Of a stretch of DNA of 20,180 nucleotides, positions 16,922 to 20,180 are shown piece by piece; position 1 is the first letter of the stretch; every line of letters begins with the position of its first letter. Origin of the DNA: a virus; IMG/VR virus record IMGVR_UViG_3300032331_004101, positions 1 through 20,180 of that record; one strand, given 5' to 3'. The notes under the pieces are model-generated. The model was given only the letters and a program-made list of their open reading frames with translations. It had not been told where the DNA came from and made no database searches. The position numbers and the translations under genes are program-made.

Positions 16922-17296
16922 TTATATGTAACTGGCTCGGCGTGTTTCTTGATCAAAGAAAATGGATAGACGTTCGGCGGTGGTGCTGGGTACTATTTGT
17001 ATTTGCAGTTCAATTAAAATTCCGTTCTGCTGAGGGTATTGATACATGTTGTAAATTTTTAATCTGGGATCACCACCAGCAACTCTTTGCACTTCATTTT
17101 TGATGGCAGTTTCTACTTCTAGGGTCTGTGGTTCAAACAAGAAATCCCATAGTGCTGTGCCATAATCAGGACGTCCCACCAACTCTCCTTGGCGAATATT
17201 AAAGGCGTTGAGCAGATCACGCTTGACTAACTGGTAATCAACAAGAGTGAATTTTTTGTACTGATTGATGGTGCTGTAGCCAATGAATGTTGTCAT
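16922..17296 (-). CDS. 25: gp25-like baseplate wedge / sheath initiator
   Basis: This 124-residue protein is close to the 132 of T4 gp25. gp25 sits at the top of the baseplate wedge and starts sheath polymerisation; the family also includes the TssE-type proteins of type VI secretion. The hallmark block is at 37-56: GELVGRPDYGT then LWDFLFEP, followed by DPRL at 76-79 and a final beta region (GILIELQIQIV, 92-102). The ATG at 17296 lies five bases after the upstream gene's stop, in an AT-rich stretch with no clear Shine-Dalgarno sequence. Lying directly before gp6 fits the T4-like wedge module. The older lysozyme label for this family is not supported by anything I can see. Confidence 0.93.
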   Translation of the reverse strand: MTTFIGYSTINQYKKFTLVDYQLVKRDLLNAFNIRQGELVGRPDYGTALWDFLFEPQTLEVETAIKNEVQRVAGGDPRLKIYNMYQYPQQNGILIELQIQIVPSTTAERLSIFFDQETRRASYI

Positions 17297-17301
17297 AATT
17301 T

Positions 17302-18837
17302 TTAATAATAAAGTAAAGCAGGATACTTATCCACCAATGCGTTCAACGTGTTAATCACTGCTCTATACTTATTTAAATCTGCTTCCCACTTGTCTCTAGC
17401 AGCAATGACCTGTAGATCATCGCGCCCATATATGCTTCGTAGGCGATTGTACTCTTGATCGTCAAAGTCAACCTGTCTGCCCAATGTTGCTTTTTCTTCT
17501 GTGAGTCGTTTGAATTCAGCCCGATCAGCTGCTGATGGTTCATCAAGAACGCCGGTACTGACCACCGAAGGTGTTGCCACTGCAGCAACCGGTTGTCCAT
17601 AATCTATGGCGGGCACCTTGGCATCACCAATAAATGCCGTCACCGATTGATTCAACACTTTGCGATTCACTGTGTTGAGTGCAGGCACAGCTGATTGTAT
17701 ACCAGCTGCTGCAGCTGGCACTTTTAAATCTGTAAAATTTACTGCAAACTGTCCTTGCTTGGCAACATTATCAAGTTGCTGTACTATACCTGCCGGTGAT
17801 GCACCTTTGGCCCAGGCTGCTGCAGCTGATGCACCAAATTTTCCAGCAGCCTGTACTAGGCTACCCAACTGTGCTGACGTTGCTCCACTGGGTACTAGTC
17901 CTGCCTTGTTTAGAGATTTAAACCCGTTCTCTAACAAATTCACTTGCACTGATGCTTGTTTGTTTGCGTCTCCAAGAAGACTTCCTAGATTACCAACACC
18001 CTCTTTGCCAGTCCATACCGTTGATGTTTTTAAAACATCTTGAAGTTGTCGGTTGGTGGCCACTTGTTGTGCAGTGATGCTTCCACCTGAGGCATTGATT
18101 TTTTGTGCTTCTTGTATATCGGCACCGGTTACCTGTGCGTTTTTTCCGTACTGGGCCAAAGTACCAGGTTTTAAAAATCCCGAAGATTCCAACTGAGTTG
18201 GATTGATACCAAACTTACCAATACCCTGTGACAGTGAATAATCAGTACTGGACTGTCCAGCAGCCGATGCACTCTGTGCCAACAGGCCCTGTACTTGTTT
18301 GACGTCAAGCGCACCAATTTTTTTTGCAACGCCGGCACCTACCTTGACAAAGTCCGCTACATTCATACCTTTGCCAACTGGAACACCAGTCAAACTGCCA
18401 ACTTTACTGGCCAAGCCCGACACACCTGACAACGCAGATTTTCCCAGCTGGCTTGCTGCTGACAACAACCCGCCGCCCAGTTGACTCAACGCACTCAACG
18501 CTTGGCCTTTTTGCAATCCGGTAAGGCTTCCGGTACTGGCTTGCTGATCAAAAATAGCTCGTGCCTGGGCTTCGGTAGTTCCAGCAGGGGCTTGTACAGT
18601 AAAATTCTCTCCACCAAAGTTAAACGTAAATTTAGAACTTGTGCCTGATGCAGTTCCGGTGGCAGGAGTATACTGCGAATAAGGATTGCCTGCTCGAACT
18701 CCGTCATCTGCGGGCTTTGGGAGTCCTATGTCAGTGAGTCCTGGCAATCCTTGTTGTAGTCGTTCAGCATTGACACGACTCCAGACCAAAGGGTCATCGC
18801 CGGTATAAACTAATCTATTATCAGCTGTGTCTGCCAT
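17302..18837 (-). CDS. 511-aa Ala/Gly/Ser-rich baseplate-module protein, function unknown
   Basis: I do not recognise this as a named protein. It lies two bases after the gp5-like gene and five bases before gp25, so it is very probably a virion or assembly protein of the hub or wedge. Visible parts: a polar N terminus (1-65); a compact block FTFNFGGENFTVQAPAG then TTEAQARAIFDQQ (70-99); a long Ala/Gly/Ser/Leu-rich helical region (about 105-185); a block INPTQLESSGFLKPGTL (211-227); more Ala-rich segments, including SAAAAW near 337-342; and a charged helical, probably coiled-coil C terminus (about 436-505). No catalytic motif or clear transmembrane span is seen. The ATG at 18837 is preceded by the weak AAAGAA. 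Candidate roles are a hub-associated or tape-measure-like plug protein, or a functional substitute for a missing wedge protein such as gp53. Confidence 0.85.
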   Translation of the reverse strand: MADTADNRLVYTGDDPLVWSRVNAERLQQGLPGLTDIGLPKPADDGVRAGNPYSQYTPATGTASGTSSKFTFNFGGENFTVQAPAGTTEAQARAIFDQQASTGSLTGLQKGQALSALSQLGGGLLSAASQLGKSALSGVSGLASKVGSLTGVPVGKGMNVADFVKVGAGVAKKIGALDVKQVQGLLAQSASAAGQSSTDYSLSQGIGKFGINPTQLESSGFLKPGTLAQYGKNAQVTGADIQEAQKINASGGSITAQQVATNRQLQDVLKTSTVWTGKEGVGNLGSLLGDANKQASVQVNLLENGFKSLNKAGLVPSGATSAQLGSLVQAAGKFGASAAAAWAKGASPAGIVQQLDNVAKQGQFAVNFTDLKVPAAAAGIQSAVPALNTVNRKVLNQSVTAFIGDAKVPAIDYGQPVAAVATPSVVSTGVLDEPSAADRAEFKRLTEEKATLGRQVDFDDQEYNRLRSIYGRDDLQVIAARDKWEADLNKYRAVINTLNALVDKYPALLYY

Positions 18838-18839
18838 GG

Positions 18840-20180
18840 CTAGTTCTTTATAATAATAACATCTTTGGGCACTGGAACTGCGTCAGGTGGTGGCGCAGCA
18901 CCTTCGCCAATGGTAACATTGACATCAACTCCGGCATTATGGTAAGGATAAGGTTCGTGCGTGGGTGCTCTAGTTACAATACTTTCAAGTTTGCTGGGAG
19001 CGACCTCCCAGCCAGTCGATGCATTGAACGTAGTATCACTCAAGGTAAATTTGGTCATGGGCTTGGGTGCAGCAACATCATCAGCTCCGCCTCCGTTCAA
19101 ATCAATTCTACCGCCCTTGAGTTTTAGAGCACCACCACCATCAAAGCTTCCGCCTTTTCCTTTGAGAGCCAGGGATCCATCGGCCCTGACGCCTAGTTGC
19201 ACTTTACTGTACAAGGTAGTTTTCCCTGCGCTATAGGTAGATATTGTGCCGTCACTTTCAAGTGCCAAAGATACCTTGGACTTGATGTTAATTTGTTCTC
19301 CGGCATACATGTTGATGTTTTTGTCAGCATGTAAGTTAATTGTGCCCTGTGTTCTAACATTGACAGAATTAGTACTGAACACATCTACAGTGCCTTCTAC
19401 GCCCAGCTCAATCCAGGTCAATCCATTGGCATGTACAATGTAAAAGAAGTTACCATCGTCACTCATTGTGATCTGATGTCCTTTGCTGGTGCGTAGGCGT
19501 ATCATGGCATTTTGATTCTCTAGGTCACCGTCATCCATGACAAGGGTGTGTCCACCTTGGCGTGCAATCACTGCCACATCCAAGGGACTGAGTTTGTTTT
19601 CCATCAAATCTTTGCGAATTTGATTTGGGCCAACACCGCTTTGATAGACCGGGCGACCTGGTGTTGAAATACCGTACACAGCACTGGGACTTTCACGTTG
19701 TGAACTGCTGTTGGTTGGTCCACGTTCGGTATCTTTGTCTAGGCCTTGCTGAAAGAATGTGCCAGCTACCACCGCATGCACAGGCTTAGGCGAATCAAAG
19801 AATCTAGGATTGCTAATGATTGCATTGCTTTTGGCGTTGATTTCTGTGACTGGCTGCTGTGGTGATGTTTCAGTGTATTTGGCCTGTGTTTTGTTGCCGG
19901 GTATGTATTGCCCCTTGGGTGCTGCACCAATGGCTGGAATCATGTGATTTACACCGGGTTCAGGAATACACCCAAGATAATATCCTTGTGATGGGTCACC
20001 GCCCACAAAGAAACACATCACTCGCACTCCAATGTCTGGAGGTGTAAACCACATACCATAAGTGTGTTGATTGCTGGTCCAAGTACCATCACCAGCTGCA
20101 CCACCGTTGGGCTTTTGTGTTATTCCATAGAATGGCGGCAAGTATCTCACTGTACGCCAGAGTGCTGTGTTGGTTTTGTC
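18840..20180 (-). CDS. 5: gp5-like baseplate hub/spike protein, 5' end beyond the window, lysozyme domain absent
   Basis: gp5 forms the trimeric needle under the tail tube that pierces the host envelope. The frame is open to base 20180 (DKTNTALWRTVRYLPPFYG), so the start lies outside; the GTG at 20150 is an internal Val in a conserved stretch. Counting from that GTG, an OB-fold region covers about 1-75, with YGMWFTPPDIGVRV at 31-44 and GYYLGCIPEPG at 56-66. A gp5/VgrG-type block follows, QGGHTLVMDDGD (198-209) then IRLRTSKGHQITM (217-229). A beta-helix comes next at about 235-363, with repeated strands such as INLHADKNINMYAGEQINIK. The link between OB-fold and beta-helix is about 120 residues, too short for the roughly 170-residue lysozyme domain of T4 gp5, and no lysozyme motif is visible. 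The C terminus is Pro-rich. Stop TAG is at 18842-18840. Confidence 0.88.
   Translation of the reverse strand, partial: DKTNTALWRTVRYLPPFYGITQKPNGGAAGDGTWTSNQHTYGMWFTPPDIGVRVMCFFVGGDPSQGYYLGCIPEPGVNHMIPAIGAAPKGQYIPGNKTQAKYTETSPQQPVTEINAKSNAIISNPRFFDSPKPVHAVVAGTFFQQGLDKDTERGPTNSSSQRESPSAVYGISTPGRPVYQSGVGPNQIRKDLMENKLSPLDVAVIARQGGHTLVMDDGDLENQNAMIRLRTSKGHQITMSDDGNFFYIVHANGLTWIELGVEGTVDVFSTNSVNVRTQGTINLHADKNINMYAGEQINIKSKVSLALESDGTISTYSAGKTTLYSKVQLGVRADGSLALKGKGGSFDGGGALKLKGGRIDLNGGGADDVAAPKPMTKFTLSDTTFNASTGWEVAPSKLESIVTRAPTHEPYPYHNAGVDVNVTIGEGAAPPPDAVPVPKDVIIIKN

Noticed and set aside
16922-17296. Lysozyme activity for the gp25-like protein
   Set aside because: The old family label is not matched by any catalytic motif I can see; the conserved blocks fit the structural sheath-initiator role.
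17660-19236. Plus-strand Ala/Pro-rich frames at 17660-18043 and 18961-19236
   Set aside because: They are antisense products of the Ala/Gly-rich unknown gene and of the gp5 beta-helix; their composition mirrors the real genes.
20148-20150. GTG as the start of the gp5-like gene
   Set aside because: The frame stays open upstream to the window edge and the extra residues (DKTNTALWRT) continue the OB-fold sequence, so this is an internal Val and the gene is cut by the window.

Overview
The window is a stretch of a T4-like phage genome (contractile-tailed, class Caudoviricetes). Every gene lies on the minus strand, so transcription runs from position 20180 towards position 1. No bacterial housekeeping gene, tRNA, integrase, insertion sequence or CRISPR array is visible. 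The protein style (long Tyr/Asn/Thr/Asp-rich beta proteins, very low Cys) and conserved blocks that I recognise from memory in marine and freshwater T4-like phages suggest a phage of an aquatic bacterium. The host cannot be read from this sequence.

In transcription order the layout is: (1) 20180-18840, a gp5-like baseplate hub/spike protein, cut at its 5' end by the window edge, with an OB-fold and a beta-helix but no room for the T4 lysozyme domain; (2) 18837-17302, a 511-residue Ala/Gly/Ser-rich protein of unknown function; (3) 17296-16922, gp25, the sheath-initiator/baseplate wedge protein; (4) 16878-13465, an enlarged gp6 baseplate wedge protein of 1137 residues; (5) 13465 to beyond position 1, one giant open frame of at least 4488 codons that occupies two thirds of the window. 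Genes are 2 to 43 bases apart or overlap by one base. The only intergenic space of note, 43 bases before gp6, holds a T4-late-promoter-like octamer. No stretch longer than 300 bases lacks a gene.

Taken together this is a baseplate assembly module. gp5 forms the central spike, gp25 connects wedge and sheath, gp6 forms the wedge ring, and the giant protein sits where T4 has gp7, next to gp6 and translationally coupled to it. The giant protein is the most notable item. Its frame never closes inside the window, so a caller that needs a stop codon will miss it. It carries cupredoxin-like modules that lack a copper-site Cys, two chitin-binding-like Trp modules, an FG-GAP-type beta-propeller whose blades are split by inserted beta modules, and a tail of tandem 'VNG...DYT' beta modules. 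My inference is that it is a wedge scaffold which also carries host-surface-binding or decoration domains.
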